Below, piece after piece: positions 38,614 through 50,376 of a stretch of 64,000 bases of DNA. A program made the position numbers and the translations under genes. Origin of the DNA: Lucifuga dentata (lineage: Eukaryota > Chordata > Actinopteri > Ophidiiformes > Bythitidae); NCBI GenBank assembly GCA_014773175.1, contig VXCM01000997.1, positions 1 through 64,000 on the forward strand, written 5' to 3'. Position 1 is the stretch's first letter; every line of letters begins with the position of its first letter. The notes beneath the pieces were generated by a model. The model did no database searches, was not told where the DNA came from, and saw only the letters and a list, made by a program, of their open reading frames with translations.

Positions 38614-39556
38614 TCATTTGGCCTGTGAAGTCCTCTTGTGAACCATTTGTGCTCTATCCCTGCAATCATGAGAAAGATATCATTATTTGATGTTTTTCTC
38701 ATTCTTCTCAAAAATAACTCACAGTTTGCAACTTTGAATTGGTTGGATGAGATATGTTCAAAGGACTCTTACTTTAATAGCGTCACATAATCCATCACCC
38801 AGCGCAAGGCAGGATTGGTGCACACTTTGCCGTTTCTTGTGTGGAAACTATAAAATTAAGAGGGAGAAAAATACATGTATGTGAATTTATACAATCAAAT
38901 ACCAAGAAATAGACACTCCAATGATGTAATTCAATCACATACAACAGCCTTTCAAAAAGTCCCACCTTTCAGAACTTTATTGTGTTTCGTTTGTGCTGAT
39001 GCTTTATTGAGAGGCAGTGACCTATAATTTTGGAGGCTGTACTTAGGATGGTGTGGTATTAGTTTATATTGTATTCAGAAGTGTTTCTAATATTTAACAT
39101 CTATTTACATAAATGTTAATGTATATAATATTGAGTAATTTCAGTATATATAATAAGCACTGGTGTTATGTCCCGCATTATTCCGGGGCTGAGCATCACT
39201 GCATTGTTACTCACATGATGGCATAGATGTGACACATCTGTGTCGGCATCTGGACTGTGTAACCTTTGATAACACTAAAAGGCATCTTGCCCTTGGTGTA
39301 ACTTTGACAACATGCGGGACGTGCTGTGAAACAAGAGAAAAGACAATCTGATTAGATTCCTCAAAAGAAGGAAAGAGGAAAAATAAAAGAGAGAGATACA
39401 ACTGCATATTATTGTCTAGACATGAATTGTAGAAGAAGATTGAAGTAGACAGAGAAAGAGAGAGGAAACTAAATTCATACCTGCAGATGAGTTTGTTGCC
39501 AGCAGACAAATGGCAAGGAGTATAGATGCTATCACTGGAGCTTTGATTAGCACCAT
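38614..39556 (-). CDS. ccl20: CCL20-like CC chemokine
   Basis: A secreted chemotactic cytokine, acting through CCR6 in mammals. Minus-strand coding exons are 39556-39481, 39323-39215, 38847-38773 and 38659-38614. Phases fit throughout and give 101 aa. Exon 1 encodes a hydrophobic signal peptide (MVLIKAPVIASILLAICLLA). Exon 2 carries the adjacent cysteines (RPACCQSYTK) and the third cysteine (MCHIYAII). Exon 3 carries FHTRNGKVCTNPALRWVMDY, the CCL20-type IIFHT..VC.NP..WV pattern. Exon 4 adds a basic tail (DRAQMVHKRTSQAK). If the exon 3 donor (AAA|GTAAGA) were not used, the frame would end at once at an overlapping TAA (LLK stop), giving a shorter protein. A TATA box lies 85 nt upstream of the ATG, and AATAAA lies about 260 nt after the stop. 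Human CCL20 likewise has four exons and lies on 2q36, close to this gene set. Confidence 0.92.
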
Positions 39557-39640
39557 GTCTTTTTCTTCTGTGTTGCAGCAGTGACTCTGAACTGAGCTGC
39601 TGTCAGAGAGGCTGTGGGAAAAGCTGCTGATCAGCAGCCC

Positions 39641-39741
39641 TTTATATCCCGAGACAAGTAGGAAGCTTCCATTCAGAAAAGACACCTGTGGGTTTTTCGT
39701 GCCTACGTCTGGAGAACTATTTCTAAACCACAAAATTCCCC
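39641..39741 (-). promoter_or_regulatory. TATA box and kB-like site of the CCL20-like gene
   Basis: On the minus strand GGGATATAAAGGG (about 39639-39650) is a clear TATA box 85 nt before the ATG. GGGGAATTTT at 39732-39741 resembles an NF-kB half-consensus at about -90 from the TATA. Mammalian CCL20 is NF-kB driven; the site here is inferred from sequence only. Confidence 0.5.
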
Positions 39742-41820
39742 GTCATTTTCCCCAGTGAAAGCCAAAAAAGGAAGGGAGGTGAAATATAAAACAAACAAAC
39801 AAAAAAAAAACTCCATTGTCCTTTACTAGTCCTTATCATTAACATACAGTGGTGTTTCTCTTGAGTATGTAGATATTTAATTACATTAATCTTATTTTGC
39901 CATCTCATTCACACTTTTATAATTTTGGATGACTTTCTTATGTTTCAGAGTTACAATGTGACCGCAACCCACATGAGATAACATCAGCTGGACATACTGC
40001 ACATATGTATCCTATCATGTTAAAAATGTGGACATTTGACATTTTGATTTAGATCAAGCCACAGAGGAAGTAATAAAGCTTTCCAAACAAGCCAGCATGG
40101 TCAATCTGATGGACCATGCTGATGTCAATCCAGGAATGTATCTGCTACCTTTGTACAACTTTAAGGTAATAGTACTTGATTAGAATTGAATAGAATAGAA
40201 TAGAATAGAATAGAATAGAATAGAATAGAATAGAATAGAAAGACAATGTAGCTCAGTGGCACATTGTACCAAAAATAGAATAAAACAGTACGTCAAAGAA
40301 TAGAAGCTCTAATTAGAAGCCAGTTGATACACAGAAATCAAGTGATAGGACTTCAGGTCAGCACACCTTGACAGAACATAAAAGCCTGAAGTTCCAGCAC
40401 GACACTGATAATTATGAAAATAATTCTAAAGTGTAACTGCAAGCATCGTGTTCAAGACAGAGTAGAATTTTAAAATGATTGATGGTAACATTCTGACATC
40501 AAGAAACCCAAAACCTCAGAGGTGGTTTATGTATTTACCATCCACGACTGCAGATGTGGTCTGCTGCGAGTGGGTTGCGCTGGGGTTGTAAAACTTTTTT
40601 TTCTAGGTCAGAGGAACACTAAGACCCTGCATGATAGGAAAGAAAAGTGAAATGGTAACACTTAAATAGGTCATGATTCTTATAATTCTTTTCTAATTCA
40701 ATGCATCAAATACTTTCTACCACACCATGACCTTGTTTGAGGTATGCCTTCACATGCTGCACATCCTGCTGCATTTTCCTTTTAATTTTAAATTTAAGTT
40801 ATAGAACTTAACATAGAAACAAAATGGCCTCCTGTGTTAAATCTCACTTTCAGGCTTACAACTGGTGTCAGATGTGGCCCTGCTATTGATACATTTAATA
40901 TTATCTTAAAGGAAATTGATCTGGTGCTTCCATAATATATAAACTTTGTTAACCACCTTATCCTTTTCTTAAATCAGTACTGTTTTTCCTTAATTTAGTC
41001 TTGAACTGATGCAGCAATGTAATTTGATGAAAGTACTATAGTATTTAGAATCCAGGTTTCTGAAGGAACAAATGATCAAATGACCAATATAATTACAGAA
41101 GATGGTTTTTCTGTAGACACAGTTCAGCTGTCTGCACAGTTCAGATATCTTAGTTTAAAATAACAGCAACATGGACATTTTCTTTTGTCCTTACTTAAAT
41201 ACATTATTTTAAAAATGCAAAACAAGGCCTTTATTAGCCTTTGTAATAATAAAAAAAAAAAGTGTTGTATTTGAGTACTGCAATATTTTTTCATGAGTTT
41301 TACTTGCAGTTGTTTATATGCTGATTTTTAAAGGTTAAATGAATGTAAATGCAACAGAAAATAATTTGGCCTGGACAGCTTTTATAAGCAACATCAAAGT
41401 GCTCACAAAAACTGTCTTTTCTACAGTGCCTCTTAATACTACTGGGTAGCTATAAAAACAATAAAATCAGCTGAGTGGATGAGGATTTATGATCATGATT
41501 CACAGTGACAGCTAGGACAGACGCTAAAAGAATATGATTTGAAAGGTGTGTTTTGTCAGATGTATTTACATTACACACACACAAATACACACACAAAACA
41601 ATTTTCACTCTCAGGCACAACTTTAAATAAATGTCTGGACAACTCCTGTTAATCTTAATAGTATCCTGCTCAAAACCATGAGTGACACATCTCTCATTTT
41701 TTGTGTCCTGGATCTCAGCACAGGGGGAGGTTGTAATGCTACTGTGAGTAAATGTGTATGTATCAAACTTCCTGTTTAACCCAAAAACATTTTCTGATCA
41801 GACTGTTCCTTAATGTGCAA
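39742..41820. other. Region between the two chemokine genes
   Basis: AT-rich intergenic DNA with a (GAATA)n array at 40186-40239 and short CA tracts near 41573. No third chemokine exon (no CC-containing frame with splice signals) was found. Confidence 0.6.
40186..40239. repeat. (GAATA)n pentanucleotide array
   Basis: About 11 units of AATAG, tandem and nearly perfect. Confidence 0.95.
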
Positions 41821-41831
41821 TGGGTTATTCC

Positions 41832-41859
41832 GGTAATTTCCATTCAACACATTATTTAA
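41832..41859 (+). promoter_or_regulatory. kB-like site and TATA-like box of the second chemokine
   Basis: GGTAATTTCC (41832-41841) is one mismatch from the NF-kB consensus GGGAATTTCC. TATTTAA (about 41853-41859) is a plausible TATA element 90 nt before the ATG. The spacing resembles that of the CCL20-like gene. Confidence 0.45.
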
Positions 41860-41948
41860 ACCTCATTGTTACACACAATCCTCATTAGTTCATCCTATCT
41901 GAGAATCCAGACCAGAGACTGAATTTACTGGAAAGAGGTTGTGTGAAG

Positions 41949-42683
41949 ATGGCAAAACTCGTTGTGTGTCTCTCAACCCTGCTGGTCCTGCTGGTGACAC
42001 TGGTGGCTCTGGGTGAAAGCAGTAAGTATATTGTGAACAGATTTTTACACACCATGACAACTACATTGTATTGTATTGATACAGTTGAATACTTGACTTA
42101 CCACATATTTTTTTAGATTCGTTACTGTTTTAATGTTGCGGGGGCTTATTAAAATGTTAAAACTTTAGTTTCTCTCAAGATCTATTTTAGAAATGTTTGT
42201 GATGTTCTTCTTTAAAGGACCCAAGAAGTTTTGCTGTACAGAATACCATGGAAGTCCAGTCCCAGAACATTTTCTGAAGCACTACAAAACTCAAAAGATC
42301 ACAGAAAGCTGCAACATCAAGGCAATAGTGTAAAGAAAAAATAAAACCTCAGGTTTTTTATGCCCTGAAACAACATGCACAAGTTTAAAAACATGTCGAG
42401 TGCCAGATCAGCTATAATAGTAATATCTGAACTTCTTCGCTTCTTATAGTTTCTTCACTGTGAGAAACAAGCATCTCTGTGCTAATCCTGACAGCGAGTG
42501 GGTCAAGAAAGCCATGCTGTCTGTACCATGGTAAGATCATTTTTCTATTCAATTCAAATATTAAAAAACAAACAAACAAACAAAAACAGTCCAGGCACTT
42601 CTTTTAAGTCAATATTCAACAGTCTTGTATGGAAGTATGTTGTACTAATGCTTTTATTTTTTTTTCTAAATAGTAAAGACTAA
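41949..42683 (+). CDS. CC chemokine, CCL20-group-like
   Basis: Second small secreted CC chemokine, divergent from and facing away from the CCL20-like gene. Coding exons are 41949-42021, 42218-42329, 42450-42530 and 42674-42683. Phases fit and give 91 aa. The signal peptide is MAKLVVCLSTLLVLLVTLVA. The mature start is close to RPKKFCCTEYHG (adjacent cysteines). The third cysteine is in ESCNIKAIVFF and the fourth in HLCANPDSEWVKKAM. The last exon contributes only the end of one codon plus K, D and stop (the tail reads SVPCKD), which adds a fifth cysteine. The four-exon plan and the phases match the neighbouring gene, suggesting an old inverted duplication. The exact CCL subgroup is uncertain. 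AATAAA follows at 42782. Confidence 0.9.
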
Positions 42684-42781
42684 TTATGATCAGCTTGGAC
42701 AGGACATGAGGAAATCAACTGGAGACTTGAAGACACAAAGAACAAGGAATTTTATGAAATTTTATGTATTATTATACATTC

Positions 42782-42787
42782 AATAAA
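42782..42787 (+). terminator. Polyadenylation signal of the second chemokine
   Basis: AATAAA about 100 nt after the stop codon, followed by a T-rich tract. Confidence 0.7.
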
Positions 42788-42861
42788 ACTATTTTTTTTT
42801 TTAATAATTTGCTAATTTCTTGCTAACTTATTCCACTATGTCGATATAATGCTTATTTGTA

Positions 42862-42863
<2 letters not shown>

Positions 42864-42908
<45 letters not shown>
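42864..42908. repeat. (CA)n/(TA)n microsatellite
   Basis: CA units run into TA units just after the second chemokine gene. Confidence 0.95.
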
Positions 42909-43149
42909 ATATTCATCTGTTGAGGCCTTTCATTTTAAACTATTGATCAGAGAAGCAGCTTCAGTAGTCACCGACCCATATGTGCAATTCTATTTGCTAA
43001 CACTAGGTGGCAGCCATTCCCGACTTTTTACAGGAAGGATTCACATTATGAATGAGCAATAAGTGTCCAACCGGAAGAGATTTAAGCTGCTTGATTTCAT
43101 GATTTCACCCTCATACATATGATTTTTTAAAATTTAGTTGTAATCACAA

Positions 43150-43328
43150 AGAATTCTCGTATGACTTTGGATAAAACTTCGACGTTATAATTTTGATTAC
43201 AGCGCTGAAACGATGACAATGTTGCGCTATAAGGACAAGCTACATCTATGCATTAAAAGCTAACAGCAGCTAGCTGCTAACGTTAGCCATGTTTTAGGAT
43301 GAGGAGAGATGCAGCAGTTAAAGAAAGG
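43150..43328 (+). promoter_or_regulatory. Putative capn10 promoter and non-coding first exon
   Basis: A relatively GC-rich block ends at TTAAAGAAAG followed by the donor GTAAGA (43329). An acceptor at about 44367 (TCTTACAG) opens the exon containing the capn10 start. A spliced 5' UTR is therefore likely. The first-exon start cannot be set. Confidence 0.5.
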
Positions 43329-44366
43329 TAAGATGCAGGAGGAAGAGGCGGAGGTCTGGTTATAACTCGTCTATTCATTACCTTACATTAAATTTATTTC
43401 TAAGTTTGTATTAATAAAATACCTGGTAGACTAAACTTGAATTAGTAAGGGTGACAAAATATGGCTTAATTGCTCTAAAATGCACATAAACAGACTTAAA
43501 TATTGATTATGATGTAATACCAAATGTTACAGTTAACTTTAAAAGAAAAGTGAAGTTATAAATGCAGATGTGCAGCATCCTTTCATACGGCTATAGAAAG
43601 GTGCAGCCTTCCATGATGCTCAGATTGGCTCCCACTTTGCAGAGTTTGTGCTGTAAATCTGGTATACCTTGGATTAGACTCAGTTGTTTATTATGTAGAA
43701 CTGTTAGTTAAGGGGTGTGGACAGAGATTCTTGTTTAGAAGGAGAGGCAAAAAAAAAAAAAAAAATNAAAAAAAAAAAAAAAAATGTTTCTTTTAAGTTA
43801 AATTTGGCTTAGTTTTGGTGAGTATAACCACTAGGGACAACAGTGGAAAACAGTATAGGATTTATTTATGTCCTGACAATTTCTGTGTACTCTTTTTTTT
43901 TTATTATTAAATGTATTAATATTTATGAAAAACAACAAACACACAAATCCCCTTAACTAACGAATTAGAAACCAACTTCAGACTTGTTGATTTAACTGGG
44001 CTTTTCTTTAGAGCCTGATCAGTATATCAGCAAGCAGATATTATCAGCCAATATTTACTTGTGACAGATGTATCAGATATAGTAGCAGATATGTAGAAAG
44101 AAATGACAGCACATAAATGTTTTACAAGCTATGGTTCTGGGTTTGTTTTTTTTTTGTATAGTTATTGTTTCATTCCAACGAATTAGCAAATTTTGAAAAT
44201 CTACTGTGTTTTACTATTACTGTCATATTTGACAATAAACTTTATTACTTATTTTCCTAATATTGGCCAATGCATTTTTACCAGATTTTTCATACTGTCA
44301 AATATCAATATCAAATATCAATTCAGTGTTGTTCAGGCTTCTCTTTTCTTTTAATATATCTTACAG
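43329..44366 (+). other. Likely capn10 5' UTR intron
   Basis: AT-rich sequence without exon signals, including a poly-A run broken by an N at 43767. Confidence 0.5.
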
Positions 44367-44476
44367 GGAAGCTGTTGCATGTGGGTGAAATGACGAAGGA
44401 AGCAGTAAAGATGGTCACAGCTGGCTGAGTTTCACTGATAGCGTCCCTAACTTCCAGCCTCAAAGCAGCAGGAGCC

Positions 44477-47400
44477 ATGAAAGAAGAGGGGAGGGTACAG
44501 TGTGAAGGTCACGCTCTGTTTGAGGACCTGGACTTTCCCTCCAATGACACGTCGCTGTTCTCGGACGGCTCCACGCCCATCACCAGGCTGCAGGGAAATA
44601 TCACCTGGCGACGGCCACAGGTTTGACAAATTGCCAAATGTCACAGATACTCTGAGATTATGAGTATTTTTGTATGAGTTCTTATCCATACCCTTTACCT
44701 ACCTTTATTTTCACATGTCAAAATGGAAAAATATTCATCCTTTTTTCCTCTTGAAAAGAATACTTCACTAATGATGTTATTTAGAATCACTAAGGTTACT
44801 TTTCTTTGCTAATGTAAATTTTACAATCCAAAGAGTTATAATAGTAGAAAAGAGTGGAAGAATTAAATATTACAGTTGTAGAACACAATGCCAAGTACCA
44901 AAATTAGAACCGATTAGATGTTTGGGAAACTGTCTGACATGTTTTCATGGATTGTTCTGAAATCTTTAAAGTTTACCCATACATCACAAAGGGGATATTA
45001 CATTGTGAAAAAGGTGTACAAAAAGGAGAAGTTAAAACCTGTTTTTGTACACCAGAGCACTACACAACAAAGCTGCACTTTTTGATTTCAGCTACTTGAC
45101 TGTTCTTGAGCATGTGAATAAACTTTTCTTATTTTCTCTTATCTGTGCACCAAAAATCCAAACAAATCATTATTGATAGTGTAGTGTAGTATTCCCTTTG
45201 CTATAAGTAGGTGGCTTTTTCTCTCAGGGCTCCTACTGTATAAGTATCACTTTGTCAGACAGTGTCTTGTCTCCTTTTTTTTCCATCTGACTTCTCCAGG
45301 AGATCTGTCAGTCACCATCTCTCTTCCCTGACAACATCAGCTTGGGTCATGCAAAGCAGGGCTTATTAGGAGACTGTTGGTTTCTCTGTGCCTGCACCGT
45401 CTTGCTCAAGAACAAACACCTGCTGAACAAGGTAGATTTTATGAAACTTTTCTATCTGAATTGTGGGCAGCAGAGTGACTCAGTGAGAATTTTACATAGT
45501 TTTGTTGTTGTTGACTTTGTTAGTAACCCTCTGTAGGTTTTTTCCCCAGATCAGCCCCAGTGGGGTGATCGTAGATACAGAGGCTCCTTCCAGTTTCGCT
45601 TTTGGCAGCAGGGACATTGGACTGAGGTGACCATCGATGACCGCCTGCCCTGTATTAATTCCACTCTCTGCTTCTCTCGCTGCCACTCTCCCACTGCCTT
45701 TTGGGTAACTCTGCTGGAGAAAGCCTACGCCAAGTGAGTAAGCTGTGAAATTTCTCCTGTCTTCTCTCTAGTTTAATCTTGATTTATAAGACATCTTTTT
45801 GATTTTTGTTTTTGGTGGTTCTGTTGGAAATATTTTCTCAGCTTTTCTCCAATATCTGTCTCTTCCATCCACTTTAGGTTTCATGGCTCATATGAGCGAC
45901 TGTGGGCAGGGCAGGTGTCTGAGGCACTTGTGGATCTGACTGGGGGCCTTGCTGAACGCTGGAACCTGGGAAACGCTGTGTCAGAGAACGAGCAGAGAAC
46001 AGAATCTGATAGCGATTGGGTCAGGAAGAGAAGGCTGGACCTGAACCTGTTGTACCCAGTGAAAGATGGCTGCACGCTCAGCTGTTCCACTCACAGTAGC
46101 CCTGGAGGTCAATAAAGTGTTTTTTTGTTTGTTTGTTTGTTTTTGTTTTTTTTTTTACAGATTCAATTGATTACTGATCCTATTCATCACATGATGACCT
46201 CCTTGCCTTTTGTAGGTGCTGGTGAGTTGGATCAGTACCATGCTGTGAATGTAATGGAGTGGCTGGATGTCAGGACCGTGACAGGGAGCCAGATACGGCT
46301 GCTCAGGATCAGAAACCCTTGGGGAAGATGCTGCTGGGGAGGCACCTGGATAGGCAGGTATGTGTGTGTCTGTGTGTGTGTCAGTGGAGATTTGAATCTT
46401 GTTGATGTTTGGAGCCTTAATTGGTTTGTCTCTTTTTCAAAAAATTTTGTTCTCTCTTTCTTTCTCTGCAGTGGTGCAGGTTGGAGTTCTGTCGACCCTA
46501 CTTGTGCTATGGACCTAAAAGGCAGGATAGCTGAGGGCGAGTTCTGGTTAGATGAGAGTGAGTTCCTGTCTCAGTTTGATGATGTCACAGTGGGCTACCC
46601 CATCAGCGAAGAGGGACACCTAAAGAGCATCTACACTGGTAATTTCCTCATTTTTTCAGATGAAGGTTTTAACCTTAAACTCACTGATTACACCTTTTTG
46701 GAGCCTTCAGCTAATTGTTAACTTCCTCTCCAACAGGCAATCTGCTGACACACACCCATCAGCTGGCCGGCCGGTGGATTAAAGGGCACTCTGCTGGAGG
46801 TTGCCGAAACAGCAGCAGCTACAGCAACAACCCCAAGTTCTGGCTCAAAGTTTGCGAGAAAGGAGAAGTCCTGGTATCCCTGTTACAGCATTGGAAATGG
46901 AGGAAAAAAGAGCAATACGCACAAATGCCAATCGAGGACAGCAAGAACACAAAACACCAGCACTACCAGGCGATCGCTCTACACATGTGGAAGGTTTGTA
47001 TCACGAATTTTAAGAAAGCAAGTATCGGTATGCCCATGTCTGCCGATGTACCACTTTATGTGTGTTTGACTCTCACCAGGTAGAGAAGAAGCGTTTTAAC
47101 CTGAGCCGGATGTTGAATAAACCTCCATGTGCTTCGACTCACTGCCACGCCTACGAGAGAGAGGTGGTTCTGCATGGGCAGCTGGAGCCTGGCTACTACC
47201 TGCTGATCCCCAGCACTTTCCTAGCAGGAGCTGAGGCCCACTACCTCATCAGGGTCTTTTCTTCCTCTTCCACATCCCTCAAGTAAAAAAAAAAACAAAC
47301 AAACAAAAAAAAAAAAAAAAAAANAAAAAAAAAAAAAAAAAAGCCAAAAACAGAAATTCAAAGTAAAAGAAAAATTCAAGACTCAATTCCATCTTTTCTA

Positions 47401-50376
47401 AAATGATTGGGACATACAGCACCAGAAAGGTTACTATATTCCATTGTTTCTTTTTTATTATTATCTCCAAAATTTGGATTTGGATATGAGCAACTTATAC
47501 AAAAAATTCTACTACAACTTTTAAATATTCATCAGTATTTAAAAATGTTTGAGCCACTCTTTGCTTACCTCACACATTTTTTTAGAAAATGGATTCTCCT
47601 TCTGTCATATTTTCCCAGAACAAGGACACCATGTAACAAGACATGTTTACACAGACTTTGATATGTCTGCATTTTTTTTTTTTTTAACATAAACAATGTT
47701 TGTATTCTCCTCAGTGCCCTGAAAAGCCCAGCGCCTTCACTGCCATTAACAGATGGCGAATGGGAGACCATATACTTCCGAGGCTCGTGGGTGGTGGGAA
47801 TGAATGCTGGAGGAAGCAGGAACTTCCTTTCTCACTGGCAAAACCCCTGCTTCCCTTTTACTGTGTGTGATGACCCAGCAGTGACATCATCAGCAGTTAA
47901 TGTCAGGATTACCCTGCACCAGAGCCATCCTGACACTGATCTTCACCCTATTGGCTTCCACATTTACAAGGTCAGTCAAATATTAACGTTACTTTGTGTC
48001 ATTTACCTCTGTATACATCTGTTATACAAATTTCACCAACTACTTTACAGTGCATTCTGAATTGAATAAGATTTAATTAATTTTTGAATTTAAGCTGGTA
48101 TTACTTACTTGAAAATACAGTCTAAAGAAGATGTAGATCATAAACAACTGTAAATTACACCATAAATTTGGCTTATTGCTAATTATCACCGGAAGCTTGC
48201 AACTGTAATTCTTGGATATCATATCTAGGTCCCAGCAGGGTTATGTGAGACAACGTTACCCAGGGATGAGGATCCAGTGGCCAGTTGTGTCCCACACTGC
48301 TATACCCAGGATGTCAGCCTGACCTGCTGTCTCCCTCCTGGATCTTATGCCATAGTTCCCTCCACATATCAGCCTGACTGTTCAAGCTACTTTACCCTCA
48401 CCCTGGCTCGCAGAATACACAGGTTGGCTGTATTCCTTTCATGTGGATTTTTTGCAGTTTTATTGTTGTAAATACATTACTGCATATGTAATAGCAATAA
48501 TTTGTGTTATTTGAAATGGTTTAATATAATAGAGAGGAAAAAAATAGTGGATCTGCATGTTTTTCAGGAAAGTGGTGCAAAGTCAAGAAAGGCTAGGGAG
48601 AGCTGTTCAAGAGGTGAGTTCACTGGAGTGACAGTTTGTATTGTGTTATATAATGGCCAAGAAACTTGCTTGTCATGTGGCTCGTGTGTGTGCTTGTGCT
48701 TCTTGCAGCACTTCCTTTATGTGCCACATCTAAAAAGCTCAGAAGATCAGATGGTTTTGTGTAGGCTTCAGTTATACACTACAGGCCAGAAGTTTGAGGC
48801 CACCCCAGATTAAAAAAAAAAAAAAAATCAATACATCAATACATCAATACAATTTATTGCACTGGAAATGACAAAAATATATAAAATAAATGTAAATAAT
48901 TAGTTTTCAAGGAGAATTTGTCAACATAAAAGCACTTTGAAGTCATTTCCGGCTCAGACTTTGGTTTTGTCAAGGTAACCCCCTCTGGCCAAGTCATAAT
49001 TTTCGAAACCTTTTGAATCTCTTGTGAATGACTATAATTTTGGCATAATTTTGATGAATGTTTTGGATCATTCTTTTGTTAAAGAATTAAATTTTGACCA
49101 GTAATTTGTAAACCAGATGGAATCGCGTGTGTTTGAAGGATGAAATGGTAATTCTCTTTCTTCATAATTCCTTTAACTTGGACCAAGTCTCCAGATCTCT
49201 CTCCCAAAACACCCCAACAGCATTAATGAACCATCCCCATGTTTTACATGGGAGTGGTTCATAGGGGTGGTTGCAGAGCAATAGCATGACCAGACTGTGT
49301 AGCAAGTTAATCCCAAAATGATGTGGGAGAAGTCAGACAGCAGCTATTGAATAGAATGTTAAAACACATAAANGTTAATCCCAAAATGATGTGGGAGAAG
49401 TCAGACAGCAGCTATTGAATAGAATGTTAAAACACATAAACAAGGGAGTTTGGACAAGGGAGGTGGAACACAACTGGAGTGCCAGTGCACTAATACAGAC
49501 TGGGCATACCTTCATTAAAAATCATTTCTTAAGCCATAGTGGCTACATAATGTGCTCTTGTTGACAAATTCTTCTTGAAAACTATTACTTAAATTTATTT
49601 TATGTATTTTTGTCATTTTCTGTGCAATAAATTGTAAAAACAAACAGTGTATTGATGAGTTTTTTCTTTTTTTTTTTTTTTTTTTNTTTTTTTTTTTTTT
49701 TTTAATCTGGGGATGACCTCAAACTTCTGGTCAGTATTGTAGAAGGTTGCGGTTCTGGTTTTGGCCATGGGGTAGCCTGAATGGGAGTCTCGTCTGACAA
49801 GATCAGTTCAGGGAAAAAGTTCCCTTTTGTGTATAGCTTATGGTGGGCATGGAAAAAACACACTGATGAGCCACAGTGTACCTATTCAAGGATTGAAAGC
49901 CATCATAATCAATGTAAAAAGCTGGAAAAGATTATAATAGATTTGAATTGAAGGCATGTCTATGGGACTATGATTATATTAAATCACTACTTTTTGCAGA
50001 GCTAAACAGGAGAGAGTGAAGTTTTTCATGTATACTGAGCTGCTTTTCATTTGAGGCTCATCTTTTTTACCCTTGGAAATAAATTTCACTCCTTGAACTA
50101 CCACAGATATTGTTGACTAGAGCAGTTTAGTTTAATTTACATTTTTGGATTAACCTGACCTGACTGAAGCAAAAACATGGATAGATTGTGAGATTTGACA
50201 GCACTACATGGTTGCTAAAAGAAGTTAAATTGAGTCATGGGATTAAACGTCACAAAACTAATTTGACAAATTTTTAACTGTGATTATACTCAGTAGAGGG
50301 CAGCACTGAGTAATTCCTCTGTCTTGTGTCTGTCTTTGGGCGGCAGGTCTCTCACATATCTGTGATGCAAAGCTAG
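44477..50376 (+). CDS. capn10: Calpain-10, atypical calpain cysteine protease
   Basis: An intracellular cysteine protease of the PalB-like calpain class lacking the EF-hand domain. Twelve coding exons: 44477-44620, 45300-45431, 45537-45733, 45878-46107, 46216-46357, 46472-46638, 46737-46993, 47080-47282, 47715-47970, 48229-48422, 48568-48613 and 50347-50376. All phases fit and give 665 aa (human 672). The catalytic triad is complete: Cys74 in [10 protein letters not shown], His243 in QYHAVN and Asn268 in IRNPWGR. The protease core is followed by two C2-like/domain-III repeats: [19 protein letters not shown] with the tail [13 protein letters not shown], then [19 protein letters not shown] with [13 protein letters not shown]. 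This is the tandem pattern specific to CAPN10. The C-terminus VSHISVMQS aligns with human VSVMAVMKT. The last intron (1.7 kb) hosts a dead Tc1-like element, and a poly-A/N artefact follows exon 8. The 3' UTR probably ends near 51440. Confidence 0.97.
48614..50346 (+). other. capn10 intron 11
   Basis: This intron is more than half occupied by a Tc1-like element (48775-49741). The remaining sequence is AT-rich with no exon candidate before the final 30-nt coding segment. Confidence 0.75.
48775..49741 (-). mobile_element. Degenerate Tc1/mariner-like transposon
   Basis: Terminal inverted repeats are TACACTACAGGCCAGAAG at 48775 and, on the opposite strand, TACAATACTGACCAGAAG at 49741. Both continue as TTTGAGG(C/T)CA. 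On the minus strand, decayed but recognisable Tc1 transposase words occur in changing frames: [28 protein letters not shown] and IMTWP. Stops and frameshifts make it inactive. The right part has a sibling at 1-350. A roughly 65-nt stretch is duplicated around an N (49374), and a T tract contains another N (49686), so the true length is shorter than it appears. Confidence 0.85.

Noticed and set aside
40500..40640. Possible third chemokine exon between the pair
   Set aside because: No adjacent cysteines in an open frame and no acceptor/donor pair.
46125..46721. 198-codon frame
   Set aside because: It is capn10 coding exons read through introns and is replaced by the spliced model.
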